Shown here piece after piece: positions 33,480 through 41,965 of a DNA stretch of 41,965 bases. Made by a program: the position numbers and the translations under genes. Within the stretch, counting starts at the first letter, position 1, and each line of letters opens with the position of its first letter. Source of the stretch: Ideonella sp. (GTDB lineage: Bacteria > Pseudomonadota > Gammaproteobacteria > Burkholderiales > Burkholderiaceae_C); assembly GCF_016702655.1 (NCBI RefSeq), contig NZ_JADJDO010000011.1, positions 1-41,965 of the forward strand, given 5' to 3'. The notes below the pieces were generated by a model. That model saw only the letters and a list, made by a program, of their open reading frames with translations, had not been told where the DNA came from and made no database searches.

Positions 33480-33845
33480 AGGTCCAGGCGCTGCAGTACG
33501 CCGCCATCGACAGCACATAGACCCAGGCGTTGCCGATTACCGACCGCCCCTGCGCGGCGCGCCGGTCGCCTTAGGTCGCCACCGCGAACAGCAGCAACAC
33601 ATAGGCGAAGGCCACGTCGATGACCAGCGGCGCGCCGACCATCAATCGTCCCGGCCTTCAAGGATCAGCGCCAGTGCCGCGATCAGCACGGCCCACGGCA
33701 CGAACAGCGCTAGTTGAACAGCGCTAGTGCGTCGCAGCACAGCGCCAGCAGCCGCTGCGCGCGCAGGCGTTCGAGCTTGGCGCTTGTCTCCAGTTCATCG
33801 GGCCTGGCGGCCGCCAGCCCTGTCCGCAGCTATTCTGTCCGCGGG
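33480..33845 (-). pseudogene. Remnants of a small membrane protein and the N-terminus of an SSS-type symporter/sensor kinase
   Basis: Two consecutive minus-strand pieces are visible. The upstream one reads DELETSAKLERLRAQRLLAL, then LALFVPWAVLIAALALILEG, like the small membrane protein often encoded before symporter-type kinases. The second reads LVIDVAFAYVLLLFAVAT, a break, then IGNAWVYVLSMAAYCSAWT, typical of the first helices of sodium:solute-symporter domains in sensor kinases. The second piece ends abruptly at about 33480, next to the IS91-type terminal region, so that element or a deletion removed the rest. Confidence 0.5.
33702..33729. repeat. Short tandem duplication (2 x 14 bp)
   Basis: GAACAGCGCTAGTT is followed at once by GAACAGCGCTAGTG. 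The duplication adds a stop codon to the small membrane-protein frame on the minus strand and is probably one of the events that inactivated it. Confidence 0.7.
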
Positions 33846-33884
33846 CCTGGCCGGGGTCTGACGTATGCCTTGCCTTTCGGTATC

Positions 33885-34503
33885 TCAGGGCTCCAGGCCA
33901 GCCCAGCCGTAGACCTCGCGGCACATCGCCTCCACAGACTCGGGCCGGTCCATGCCGGGCAGGTCGGGTTGACGGCGTAGCCTGGGCGGTGAGCAGCAGC
34001 GACAGCATGCGGTACGACGGGCGGAAGCCCGCCAACTGGTCCGGCGTCACCGGCACGGCCTGTCCCGGCCGCTGCGGATGCAGCTCGTCGCGCAGGTAGA
34101 AGGCCTCGAATCCGGCCAGGCGCCAGCGGCCGTCGCGGCGCTCGGCGCGGTACAAGAAGCGTGCATGGCTGGACAGGAAGACGTCCACACCACCCAGCGT
34201 GCCCGGGATGTCGATGGTCGCGGCCAGGCTGGCCACCGCGCGCTCGCCGTTCAGCCGCACGCCCACCGGTCCCAGCCGGTGCGTGCTAGCACGCCGCGGG
34301 CGCGCCATGTCGATCGAGCGCTCGACGAAGTCCGGCCCGGTGCCGCTGAACCAGCTCAGGCGCACGATCGAATCGGGGTGGAAGCACTCGCGCATGCGCG
34401 CCCAGCGACCGAGGTCGCGGCATTCGCGTTCTGTCAGCACCAGTTGGGTGACGGCGCTGGTGTCGGTGGCCTCGCGTACGTCCTTGGGAAGGGCGGTGCC
34501 CAT
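33885..34503 (-). CDS. SnoaL-like domain protein, frameshifted
   Basis: About 206 residues after repair. The NTF2-like fold is visible in LVLTERECRDLGRWARMREC, FHPDSIVRLSWFSGTG, VGVRLNGERAVASLAATIDI and RRDGRWRLAGFEAFYLRDEL. Two single-base losses, near 33980 and 33965, hide the natural end (YAVNP, LPGMDRPESVEAMCREVYGW, AGLEP, stop at 33885). ATG 34503 starts MGTALPKDVREATDTSAVTQ. SnoaL_4-type proteins of this length include hydratases and putative dehydratase or bile-acid-type enzymes; no reaction is assigned. It is the best preserved gene in the decayed 33-41 kb region. Confidence 0.75.
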
Positions 34504-34635
34504 GCGGCGGTCTCCGGAAGGGGCGGGCCGCTATCGTAGCTAGTCCCCGAGCCCGCTTTAACTCCAGGGTTCATCAAACCTTGCCCACCGAATTCCACCT
34601 GCTTGACGCATCTACATTACGTATACTATTGCCGC

Positions 34636-34891
34636 ATGGAGTTCAGTTTGGTCAGAAGCGAAGCGCGCCGCGAACTTGGGGCCCATGGGCTCGACTTCGT
34701 AGCCGCTCCTCGCGTGTTCGAAGGCGCGACTTACACCTTCGAGGATGATCGGTTCTCCCTACGGCGAGCAACGCTTCGTCACGCTCGGATTGCTCGCCGG
34801 CACTCCTGTCTCAAGCGTTCACACGGAGACCGAACATGAAATCCGCGTCATCTCGTTCCGCAAGGCAACCACCCGTGAAGCAGAGATCTAC
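34636..34891 (+). pseudogene. brnT: BrnT-type ribonuclease toxin, 3' end interrupted by an IS
   Basis: The protein matches BrnT (RelE-fold mRNA interferase): MEFSLVRSEARRELGAHGLD, FVAAPRVFEGATYTFEDDRF, then, after one lost base near 34757, PYGEQRFVTLGLLAGTPVSS and EIRVISFRKATTREAEIY. BrnT is usually about 90 residues and followed by brnA. Here the coding sequence stops making sense at 34892, where an IS4-family element begins. AT-rich promoter-like sequence (TTGACG and TATACT, too closely spaced for a standard pair) lies just upstream. The antitoxin half is found beyond the element. Confidence 0.75.
34882..34891. repeat. Target-site duplication, left copy
   Basis: AGAGATCTAC lies immediately before the IS4-like end and is identical to 36111-36120. 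Confidence 0.7.
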
Positions 34892-36110
34892 ACTGCTGTC
34901 CGGTTAAATCTTGAACAAACTCAACTGGTTAGCGGGGTCAGGCGATTCGAATCGGGAGGCATCGGGCTGCAAGGCGCATGAAACCTCGGTTTTCTCGAAG
35001 GCCCCCGACAGATCTGTCATATGTAGAGCGAGGCATCGGTTGAAGCTCCCCTTCTTGCGTGCGATCAGCACGTAGGCGGCCCGGCGCACAGACCTGCGTC
35101 TTCACGGCGTTCTCCGCTGTTGCCGGAACTGCCGCGCAGGTGCTGCTTGATCCCCGAAGAACAACTCGACCTGCCAGCGGCTCTTGGGCAGCGCGGCGAT
35201 CTCGGCGCGGGCGGCGCCGTGTTGTTGGTCAGAAGATCAGCGCTCCCCGCCTCGGGATCTGAACCTGCGCGGCGCAGGTGCTCCGGGATACTCTTCGCCG
35301 GGTGGTGCCCGTTGAGCCTGCCCGCTGGTCGCTGATGATGCCGGTGCTGCGGTCGGTGGGGCCGAGTGCCACGCCGGGCATCCACGGCGCTTCGCGCGCT
35401 GCGAAGGCGCCGGCCCTGATCAATGCGTGCAGCCGCGCGGTCCCTCACCGCGATCCATCACGTAGAACGCGCCGGCCTCCCGAGGCCCAGCGGGTCCAGC
35501 ACGTTCGTCGTGCGCCTTGCCGTCGCTGATGTGGCGAACGCGGGGATCGCGCGCAGGTCCACCAGCGTGTGCCGGCCTTCATCGCGCCTTGGTCGAACGA
35601 GCGCCCCCCGAACAGACTCAGGCCAGATCGATGGTGCTGGATCCAGGCAGGCCGTGTTGTCGGGTCGCGCCGGCCCCGCGACGCCTTCCCGCCCGCCGGA
35701 TCACAGGCCACCAGCCCCGGCCGCCGCCCGCGCGCCCGTTGGCATCGGCCCGGCCGGCGCTTGACCGCCGGGCAAAGCCCATCGCGACCGGCTTGCCGGC
35801 ATTGGCCGACAGGCTGGCCTCGTGTCGCGCGGACTCGCGCCAGGTCAGCTGCGCGAAGGCCGCCGGCACGGAACGCTCGGCACGGGGCCGGCCGTGCCAC
35901 GCCCTTCCGCCGTGGCCGCCGCGGCAGAGCGTGGGCTGGTCCACGGCCCGAACTCCGCGGCCTGGGCGAACAAGGTCTGCCGCTCATGCGTGCTCCCGGG
36001 CGGTGAGGCCAGGGAAAGTACGCGGTTCTCCCGGTAATCAGTTCAAGTCCACAAGGTCAGCCTACAACCCGCCAGTCTCAGCTTCCGGCATGGCTCATTT
36101 ACGGGCGCGG
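34892..36110 (-). mobile_element. Decayed IS4-family insertion sequence
   Basis: A 1219-base element whose minus strand encodes an IS4-type DDE transposase broken by many indels. Recognisable pieces in order: FAQLTWRESARHEASLSA, GKPVAMGFARR, DLRAIPAF and HISDGKAHDE, GAFYVMDRG (the region of the second Asp), EIAALPKSRWQVELFF with IKQHLR (the YREK-like Glu region), ENAVKTQV, and the C-terminus FEKTEVSCALQPDASRFES, PANQLSLFKI, stop at 34904. Its outer ends (TGTCCGGTTAAAT and, reversed, GCCCGTAAAT) are weakly similar. Perfect 10-bp direct repeats flank it, within the 10-13 bp range known for IS4 elements. It cannot transpose by itself. Confidence 0.8.
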
Positions 36111-36120
36111 AGAGATCTAC
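36111..36120. repeat. Target-site duplication, right copy
   Basis: AGAGATCTAC, identical to 34882-34891. Joining the two copies would restore the brnT end directly before the brnA start. Confidence 0.7.
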
Positions 36121-36122
36121 TT

Positions 36123-36375
36123 ATGGAAATCCAACACTGATTGGGGGCTCGCCTCAAGGCAAGTCCGCAACGCCGACTCCGACCGACGAGCATCCTGAAG
36201 CTGACATTCGTCACATCATGCCGTGGTGTCGTTCGCAGGGGTTTGCAGCCATTGCCTTCAAGTCTTCCATCTCGCTTCGTGTCGATCCAAGATGTTCTCC
36301 GAGTGGTTCAAGGCGCAAGGCCCTGGCTACCAAACGCGTATCAACACTGTTCTGCGGGCGTTTCCGGGATGCATC
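36123..36375 (+). pseudogene. brnA: BrnA-type antitoxin, frameshifted
   Basis: Three frames together give a BrnA antitoxin: KSNTDWG (frame 1), TPTPTDEHPEADIRHI and KSSISLRVDP (frame 3), then KMFSEWFKAQGPGYQTRINT with VLRAF (frame 1 again). The last segment is the family's ribbon-helix-helix end and is very characteristic. At least three indels break the gene. In an intact locus BrnA follows BrnT directly, binds it and represses the operon. Here 1.2 kb of IS separates the two. The 36376-36510 stretch after it shows nothing recognisable. Confidence 0.65.
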
Positions 36376-36510
36376 GGTTCAGCCCCGTCAACCCCGTGTT
36401 CCAGCGTCAGGCGCGTGCCACACACTGGCTGTGCATATGACGGCTGGATCGAATGCCACAGGTTGACCGAGGTCATTGATGCGACACGGTTCCGCGAATG
36501 CAACTGCGGT

Positions 36511-37600
36511 TCAGCCGCCCCTTCGCAGTGTCTGCGACGGCAGTTCCGCGAAGCGCTGCCGGTAGTCCGCGGCAAAGCGGCCGAGGTGGCCGAAGCCCCA
36601 GCGCAGCGCCACCTCGCCCACGTCGCCGTCGCCGCGTTGCAGGTCGTCGTGCGCGGCTGCGAGGCGAATCTCGCACAGCCGCTGCATGGGCGTGACGCCG
36701 CGCCAGGACTGGAAGCCGGCGCCCAGCGTGCGGACGCTGACGCCGACGGCGCCGGCGATGTCGGCCAGGGTCGGCTGGCTGCGCCGCATGGGAGTGCATG
36801 AACTCGTCGGCGGCGCGCATGGCGCGGTGCAAGTGGACGGCTCGGCGCGAGCAGGCGCTCGCTGGGTTGTGCTGGTGCTCGGTGAGCGGCGTGAGCATTG
36901 CCGCCTCTTCGAGCCGGCGGTAGACGAGCGGGCGCAAAGCACGGCGGCGGCGGCGCAGGCATAGTCGAGCAGCAGTTGCGCGATGCGCATCCAGCGCCCG
37001 TGGGCCACGCCGCCGGGCGTCAGCACGGCGCGAACTCGAGCGCGCCGCGGCAGGCTCGCCCTGAGCAGGCTGGCGCACAGGGCCATCATCGCCGCGACGT
37101 CGATGCGCACGTTCAGGCGCTCGCTGTCGGCGCTGAAGCCGCTTGACGACGTCGCGCGTCGCCGAATCGACGACCACGAAACCGGCGCCCCCGGCACCGC
37201 CTTCGCGCCCGCTGGAAATCTCGGAATGCCCGCGGGTCTGCGTGGTCACGAGGAAGGACTGCTCGGACGCATCCTGGGCCAGTTCCACCGCGGTATTGAA
37301 GCTCAGCGACGAGAGCACCAGCGAGCCGAGCTCGCGCAGGCGCAGCTGCATCCTGAAGTCCCGATGCGCCCCTGCAGCAGGAGCCGGTGTCGGCTGTAGA
37401 TGGGCGGCGGTTCGCTCGAGGCGAGCAGCGGGTCGGCACTGCTGAACGCAGGCGCCGTCGGGCGTGCGAGCGCGTGTTGCGCCCTTTCGCCGAGCAGGGG
37501 CGAGCTCGGGCAGTGCGCCAGCGGCACTGGCGAGGTTGCGCACCATCGAGGTTCAGCATGGTTGCGTGCAAGTTGGCGAGCGAAGTGCCAGACCCCGGAT
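36511..37600 (-). pseudogene. AraC family regulator broken by several frameshifts
   Basis: Successive frames on the minus strand rebuild an AraC_binding_2/AraC protein: SSADPLLASSEPPPIYSR, ELGSLVLSSLSFNTAVELAQ, VVDSATRDVVKRFSADSERL, RVRAVLTPGGVAHGRWMRIA, AMRAADEFMHSHA, then an intact DNA-binding domain, TLADIAGAVGVSVRTLGAGF, FQSWRGVTPMQRLCEIRLAA and VALRWGFGHLGRFAADYRQR. At least four indels separate these pieces. The family matches the intact AraC protein at 4576. Its former target genes are not evident among the neighbours. Confidence 0.75.
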
Positions 37601-37658
37601 GGCCTGGCGACGTCCGGGCACTCGCCGGGCATGGTAACCGAGGCCGGACCCTGGTGCC

Positions 37659-37746
37659 CCTCACCCCGACCCTCTCCCCGAGTACGGGGGGAGAGGGAGC
37701 CAGAAACGCTCTCCTCTCCCGCCTGCGGGAGAGGGTCGGGGTGAGG
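37659..37746. repeat. 88-bp inverted-repeat element with nested hairpins
   Basis: The outer arms CCTCACCCCGACCCTCTCCC and GGGAGAGGGTCGGGGTGAGG are perfectly complementary over 20 bases. Two smaller hairpins sit inside (CTCTCCCC...GGGGGAGAG and CTCTCCCGCctgcGGGAGAG). This C/G-run composition is typical of REP/MITE-like intergenic repeats of proteobacteria. It separates the broken AraC gene from the broken hydrolase. Nothing else is visible between 37601 and 37839. Confidence 0.8.
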
Positions 37747-37839
37747 CGGGACTAGTGATCACTCCACAATTCGCTGCTTGCATGCAAGTGCGGTCGCAGA
37801 CCATAGTGCGACATCCCACTCAGCGCGCAAAGCTGCACG

Positions 37840-39080
37840 ATGCCGACCCCGACTGCCCTCACACCCCCATCGCTGCCCATCCCGGCTCCGGCCTGCGCGG
37901 CCTGGTCCGCCTGGGCATCGCCGCGACACTCAGGTGACCGATCTGGTCGAAGCGATGCACCACACGATCGCGTCGAGGTGGCGGCATCGTCTGGCCCTCA
38001 CCGAGGGCCGCACCTCGGGGATCACCCGGCTTCCGTGTACACTGACGCGTGCGCGCGGTGACACGCGGCGTCGGCCGCGGGGTCGATGCTGCTCGGCGCG
38101 GTCACGCGCCAGCGGCACCGTCGCGGCGACGCCCCAGCGCGAGGGCGCTGATCAGCGCCCTGAACGGCATCTGGGGCGACCACCTCGCCGCGACCGGCAA
38201 CCCCGCTCGCTGTTCAGGCCTAGCCGCATGGGCGGCCCGCGCGCTCGACTGGCGTCTTGCGAAGAGACCGGCTTAGCAGCACAAGTTGCCGAACCTCGCT
38301 CCCGGCTGCTGGTGCTGGCCCACGGCCAGTGCATGGGCGACCTGCAATGGACGCGCCAGGGCCACGACCATGGCTGAGCCCTGGCGCGCGACCTCGGCTA
38401 CACGCCGGTCTACCTCAACTACAACGGCGGCCGTCATGTGTCGCAGAACGGGCGCAGTTCTCGGCCTTCCTCGAGCAGCTGGTGGCGCGTTGGCCCGGTG
38501 CCGGTGGACAGGCTCGCGATCCTCGGCCACAGCATGGGCGGCCCTCGTCGCGCGCAGCGCCTGCCGCCATGCCGCCGAACAGGGCGAAGCGCTGGCTGGC
38601 CCCGCTGTCAGCTCGTGTTCCTGGGCACGCCGCACCATGGCGCACCGCTCGAGCGCGGCGGCCGGCTCGTCGTACGCGGCACTCGGGCTGAGCCTATGTC
38701 GGGCCATTCGCACGCCTGGGCAAGACGCGCGCAGCGCCGGCATCACCGACCTGCGCTTCGGCAACCTGCAGGATGCCAACTGGCAGGAGCGCAACCACGC
38801 CACAACCAGCACCACGACGACCGCCGGCCCACGCCGCTGCCGCAGGGGTGTGCAGGCCTACCTGCTTCGGCCTCGCTCGCCGAGCGCGAGGCCGGGTGCA
38901 CCGCGCGGTGATCCGGCGACGGCCTGGTGCCGCTCGCGAGGCGCTGAAACGAACACCGCCGGCCCAGACTCGCGCTGGCCGTACCTGCGACCGCACCGGC
39001 ATGTGGTGAGTGGCTGCGGGCATCTCGACTTGCTGTGCCGGGACGAAGTGTCGGCGCAACTGCGTTTTGGTTTGGCGTAG
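37840..39080 (+). pseudogene. PGAP1/lipase-like alpha/beta hydrolase broken by many frameshifts
   Basis: Fragments in order across all three frames: VTDLVEAMHHTIASR, EGRTSGIT, ALISALNGIWGDHLAATGNP, LLVLAHGQCMGDLQWTRQGH, DLGYTPVYLNYNGGRHVSQN, FLEQLVARWP, DRLAILGHSMGG (nucleophile elbow), QLVFLGTPHHGAPLERGG, SAGITDLRFGNLQDANWQE, GCGHLDLLCRDEVSAQLRFG, stop at 39080. The order fits a cytosolic PGAP1-like esterase family of about 420 residues. Several indels and an in-frame stop right after HDHG inactivate it as written. Confidence 0.7.
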
Positions 39081-39164
39081 GCGGTTATCCACCGCCCGGT
39101 GCCGGCCTCGCGCGTGAGTGCGCGCGCGGCGGGCTTACTGCCGAGCCGCGAGATGCACCGCCGA

Positions 39165-41174
39165 TCACGCGCTGCGGATGAAGCGCAGAACCTGCCGCGT
39201 CGTGGCCTCGTCCTCGTCGAAGCCGCCATGCGTGGTCGCCGGTGCTGTTGCGCCCCGGCGACCCAGTGCACGGTGGTGCGCGGCAGTTGGAGCCGAGGAC
39301 GCGCCTTAGCAGAATCTCTCAGGCCGGGGATGGGCGTGCGCGGCTGCCTTCCGAGGCCTCGTTCACCAGCCACAACAGCGAAGAGCGCCGATACAGGCCT
39401 GCCAACTCGGGTCTCTTCCTCCGGCCCGGTCGGTGAGCGGGAACTGGCTGTTCGCGCCCGATCGCCCGCCCTCGACGAGCGGCGCGACGAGGCAGTCGAA
39501 CGCGTCCAGACGCAGCGCCGGCACCATGAAGGTGCGACTCAGGCTTCAGGCCATCCGGAGACCCGTGCGCGCGATCGCGGGTCGCGCCGACGATCGCCCC
39601 TACCGGTAATGGCAGACGAAGTGCATGCGCACGATTTCCGGTTCCTGACCTGGTGCTTGAAGTAGCGGTACAGCGGCACGGCGCCGGCCTGCTCGTCGTC
39701 GGCCACCGGCGGGCGTCAGCGTTCTTGTCGCGGTAGCAGGGCAATGAAGGTCAGCGTTTTCCTTCATCTCGCGCCAGAACAGCGTTCCGGGCTTGGCGAG
39801 GCGGACTCGGGGCGGCTGTTCCACCAGCGCTCGAAGCCGCCGCCGGCACCGGCTGCGCGCGGGCCTGACCGCGAAGCGCGTCTTCGATCATGTCGGCCAG
39901 CGTGTCGAGAAGCCCGTCTCCACATCAGGAAGACGGGCGGGATGCCGGTTCTCGTAGGCTTCGGGATCAGCGCGCCGCGACCACGGCTGCTGCCGTTTCG
40001 CCAACCAGGCCGCCGTGGGCGAAGATGCAGACGTCGAACGGCCCGTCCCGAACTCCCAGTGCTCACCCGAAGCGCGTTCCAGGCAGGGGCCGGCCAATGC
40101 GCGCAGGTCGTCCGGGCGTGGTGCGGAAGCTGGCCCGCTCGCCGAGAGCTGGCCGTCGTTGCCCAGGTTGACGATGTAGGGCGAGCTCGCGATTGCGCAG
40201 CACCTGGCTCGCGGCGAGGCACGGCCACCGCTCATCTTCAGCGTTGCGCGCTGGGAGAGCTCGCGATGCTCGGCGGTCACGACGCCGAGTTGCGCAACCC
40301 AGCAGTCCATCGCGGTGGCGATCCAGTCCTCGTAGCCGAGGATCGCGACGCCGTGCGAGCGCCGGTCGCTCCCCGGGAGTTCCTGGACCCGGGAAGCCGC
40401 GCGTTCGTCGTAGCCGGCGATCGCGAACGCGTGCCCGGCATGGGCCGCGCTGCCGCCCACGTCGGGATCTGCCAGACCTTGGCGATGCTCTCAGGCGGGC
40501 GTGCGCGGTGTCAGCTGGTTCGCCTTCGACCCAACCCGGTGGCGGCCGCAGCTCGCACGTACAGGATGCCGACTTCGTTCAATGCGGTATGCATGTCGGC
40601 GATCTGCTCGGTGGCAATGCGGTAGTAGGCGCCGAGCGGTCGCGTACGGCATCGAACCACCAATCGTCCTCGATGGGATTGGGGGCGGGCGGCATCTCCA
40701 GCGCCGGGAACAGCGCTTCGCGGCGGGCGCCGTGCGCGTACCAGCCAGCAGGTGCGCCACCACGCGCGCAGACCTTCATCGCGCGCCGGGCCGGTAAACT
40801 CGTCGTTGGCGCGCCATCGAGTAGAGCATGAACGGCGAGATGGCGGCGGCATTGTTGCGCTTGCAGGACAGGTGCTCAACGACCAGCGCAAGGGCCAAAC
40901 CGGTGCAGGCATTGGTCTCTCGCCCTGGTGTTTCACAGGCAGTGCGTCGTCGGGTGAACCTCAGCCTTCGGTGCCAGCGCGATGCTGGGCTGGGAAGAAC
41001 CGGTCGCGAAAGTCGATCCCGGTCGGGGCGCGCGACGCGCTGCCAGACGGACTGGCCGGCGCTGCGGTAGTCTTATTGCGCGCAGGAAGGTCGTCTTCTT
41101 TGCGGGTGGCCCATCGTCCGACTCCGTTGCCGTTGCGGGGCGGGCATCTCGCGCGGTGCGGCGCTGGCGACCAT
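39165..41174 (-). pseudogene. Papain-like (C1) cysteine peptidase with C-terminal hydrolase-like region, heavily frameshifted
   Basis: Minus-strand pieces in order: IDFRDRFFPAQHRAGTE, PVKHQGE and NACTGLALALVVEH (papain-type catalytic Cys segment), KRNNAAAISPFMLYSMA, RPLGAYYRIATEQIADMHTA with LNEVGILYV, GHAFAIAGYDERAA (catalytic His segment), YEDWIATAMDCWVAQLGVVT, PYIVNLGNDGQLS, KPGTLFWREMKENADL, EIVRMHFVCHYR, SLLWLVNEASEG, and the end THGGFDEDEATTRQVLRFIR with the stop at 39165. The order matches large C1-peptidase/alpha-beta-hydrolase fusion proteins. More than ten indels are needed to rebuild it. It converges on the hydrolase pseudogene with an 84-base gap. Confidence 0.65.
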
Positions 41175-41249
41175 CCCAAGGGTCATTGGAGTACCTTCGT
41201 GCTGCGGATTCCGGTGTTCGCCCACTGGGGCAGCCCGTCGGTGTACACG

Positions 41250-41693
41250 CAACCCGGTCAATCCGCATCGCCAGCAGCACCGAGGTCGTCGTGCGCACCA
41301 CGCGCCGTCGATCTGGCCGATCTCGTCGAGCAGCGCATCGAGGCGTTGCGTGCCAGGCGCGACCACGGCGAAGATAGTCGAACTCGCCGCTTACCGCGGC
41401 AAGCTGGCGCAGCTCAGGGGCAGCAGCGAGGCGCTCGATCACCGCGCGCGCGCCGCCTTCGGACTCACCGCCAGGTTGACGAAGGCCTGCACGCCCCTGC
41501 TCGCCTTCCCCGGTCGCGGCGGGCGCCACGGTGTAGCCGACGGTCCCACCGCTCAACTCCAGCCGCGCCAGGCGCTGCGACGACAGTCGTTCGCGCGACG
41601 CCGAAACCGCGTCTTAGCGTCGCCGTCGGCGCGCGCGCGTTGGCCTGCAGCGAGGTCAGGCGCCGGTCGAGGCTAGACCGGGGTGGTGGTCAT
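41250..41693 (-). pseudogene. Lrp/AsnC family regulator, frameshifted
   Basis: From ATG 41693 (MTTTPV, then an immediate break) the frames rebuild an Lrp/AsnC protein: LDRRLTSLQANARAPTATL, GFGVARTTVV (recognition helix), RLARLELSGGTVGYTVAP, then AARAVIERLAAAPELRQLAA, VSGEFDYLAVVAPGTQRLDA, LLDEIGQIDG and VVRTTTSVLLAMRIDRV, which is the RAM ligand-binding domain. At least four indels occur. It is divergent from the saccharopine-dehydrogenase-like gene, so it was probably its regulator, sensing an amino acid such as lysine. That last point is inferred. Confidence 0.7.
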
Positions 41694-41851
41694 GGCGCTC
41701 GGCTCGATGCGATTCGGCTATTGATGCTGACGTTTCGTCGTGTGTTTGGAATTTTATGACGTTGTAGTGCTTTATTTCGACAACGCTCGTCGCTACAGTG
41801 CTTGCCATTGCGTGCCGCATCCGGCGCGCCCGCAAACCCTGGCGGAGCCCC
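41694..41851. promoter_or_regulatory. AT-rich divergent promoter region
   Basis: This is the AT-richest patch of the right half (for example TTTGGAATTTTATGACG at 41738-41760 and CTTTATTTCGACAACG). It lies between the Lrp/AsnC pseudogene and the plus-strand gene at the window edge. Lrp-type operators are AT-rich and sit in this position, but no clear repeat was found. Confidence 0.4.
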
Positions 41852-41965
41852 GTGGTAGGAATCGCGCCCTGCTCGGCGCCGGCCCTCGGCCGGACCATCG
41901 CCCGCCTGCTGCACGCGAGCGGCGACTACCAAGTCACCGTTGTGGACAAAAACGCCAAGTTCCTC
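41852..41965 (+). CDS. Saccharopine dehydrogenase-like protein, 5' end only
   Basis: The last 38 codons read ALGRTIARLLHASGDYQV, TVVDKNAKFL, the start of the NAD(P)-binding Rossmann fold of saccharopine dehydrogenase/lysine dehydrogenase-type proteins. The expected GxGxxG (normally GAGKIG at this spot) reads APCSAPALG, which implies a frame disturbance of a few bases near 41865-41885, so the true start may lie in another frame. The GTG at 41852 is only the first usable start in this frame. An adjacent Lrp-type regulator would fit lysine metabolism. The gene continues beyond the window. Confidence 0.6.
   Translation, partial: MVGIAPCSAPALGRTIARLLHASGDYQVTVVDKNAKFL

Noticed and set aside
34603..34627. 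Standard sigma-70 promoter for brnT (TTGACG and TATACT)
   Set aside because: The spacer is only 13 bases, too short for a normal promoter, so I did not list it as a feature.
1..41965. CRISPR array, tRNA or rRNA gene
   Set aside because: No regularly spaced repeats and no cloverleaf or rRNA-like sequence were noticed. The only repeats are the pairs and palindromes listed.

Overview
The window is GC-rich, densely coded DNA that looks like a betaproteobacterial chromosome of the Burkholderiales type. That placement is inferred from the base composition, the gene families (liv-type ABC transporter, MoaF, EthD, DUF2889, FeaR-like AraC, cupin-CMD) and the amount of accessory DNA. Both window edges cut genes. 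I recognise no tRNA, rRNA or CRISPR array.

Layout. 1-3.85 kb: plus-strand acyl-CoA metabolism (acyl-CoA synthetase end, crotonase, DUF2889, TetR regulator, double EthD protein). 3.85-4.57 kb: gene debris around an 81-bp palindrome. 4.58-5.56 kb: an AraC/FeaR-like regulator. 5.8-9.57 kb: a less GC-rich minus-strand insert that encodes a large SIR2-domain protein, a strong candidate for a single-locus anti-phage sirtuin. It is bracketed by two diverged copies of a livF 3' end. 9.87-19.9 kb: a ten-gene minus-strand operon that combines a GMC alcohol oxidase/dehydrogenase, an SDR, a MoaF protein, a SnoaL-like protein and an aldehyde dehydrogenase with a complete branched-chain-amino-acid-type ABC importer. 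It reads as uptake plus stepwise oxidation of an alcohol or amine to an acid.

20.4-26.3 kb: an intact module (LysR, exported cupin-CMD fusion, exported esterase, AKR, Tat-exported AKR) bracketed by two nearly identical remnants of one metallo-beta-lactamase-fold hydrolase gene. Two promoters inside this module share the same spaced operator blocks, so the LysR protein probably controls both. 26.4-28.45 kb: a TacT-like GNAT toxin remnant and a hipBA toxin-antitoxin pair with an operator. 28.56-32.76 kb: an operon with an ADP-forming acyl-CoA synthetase, one HgdB/BcrB-type iron-sulfur subunit and its ATPase activator.

32.8-41.8 kb: a gene graveyard. It holds Rieske oxygenase and IS91-type transposase ends, a symporter/kinase remnant, a SnoaL-like gene, a brnTA toxin-antitoxin locus split by a decayed IS4-family element with a 10-bp target duplication, a broken AraC gene, a broken GHSMGG hydrolase, a broken papain-like peptidase and a broken Lrp/AsnC regulator. 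The last 114 bases begin a saccharopine-dehydrogenase-like gene.

Quality caveat: many otherwise intact genes carry single-base indels, mostly deletions, while 0.76-3.85 kb and 20.6-26.05 kb have none. Some breaks may be sequencing or assembly errors. The 33-41 kb region looks truly decayed or very poorly sequenced.
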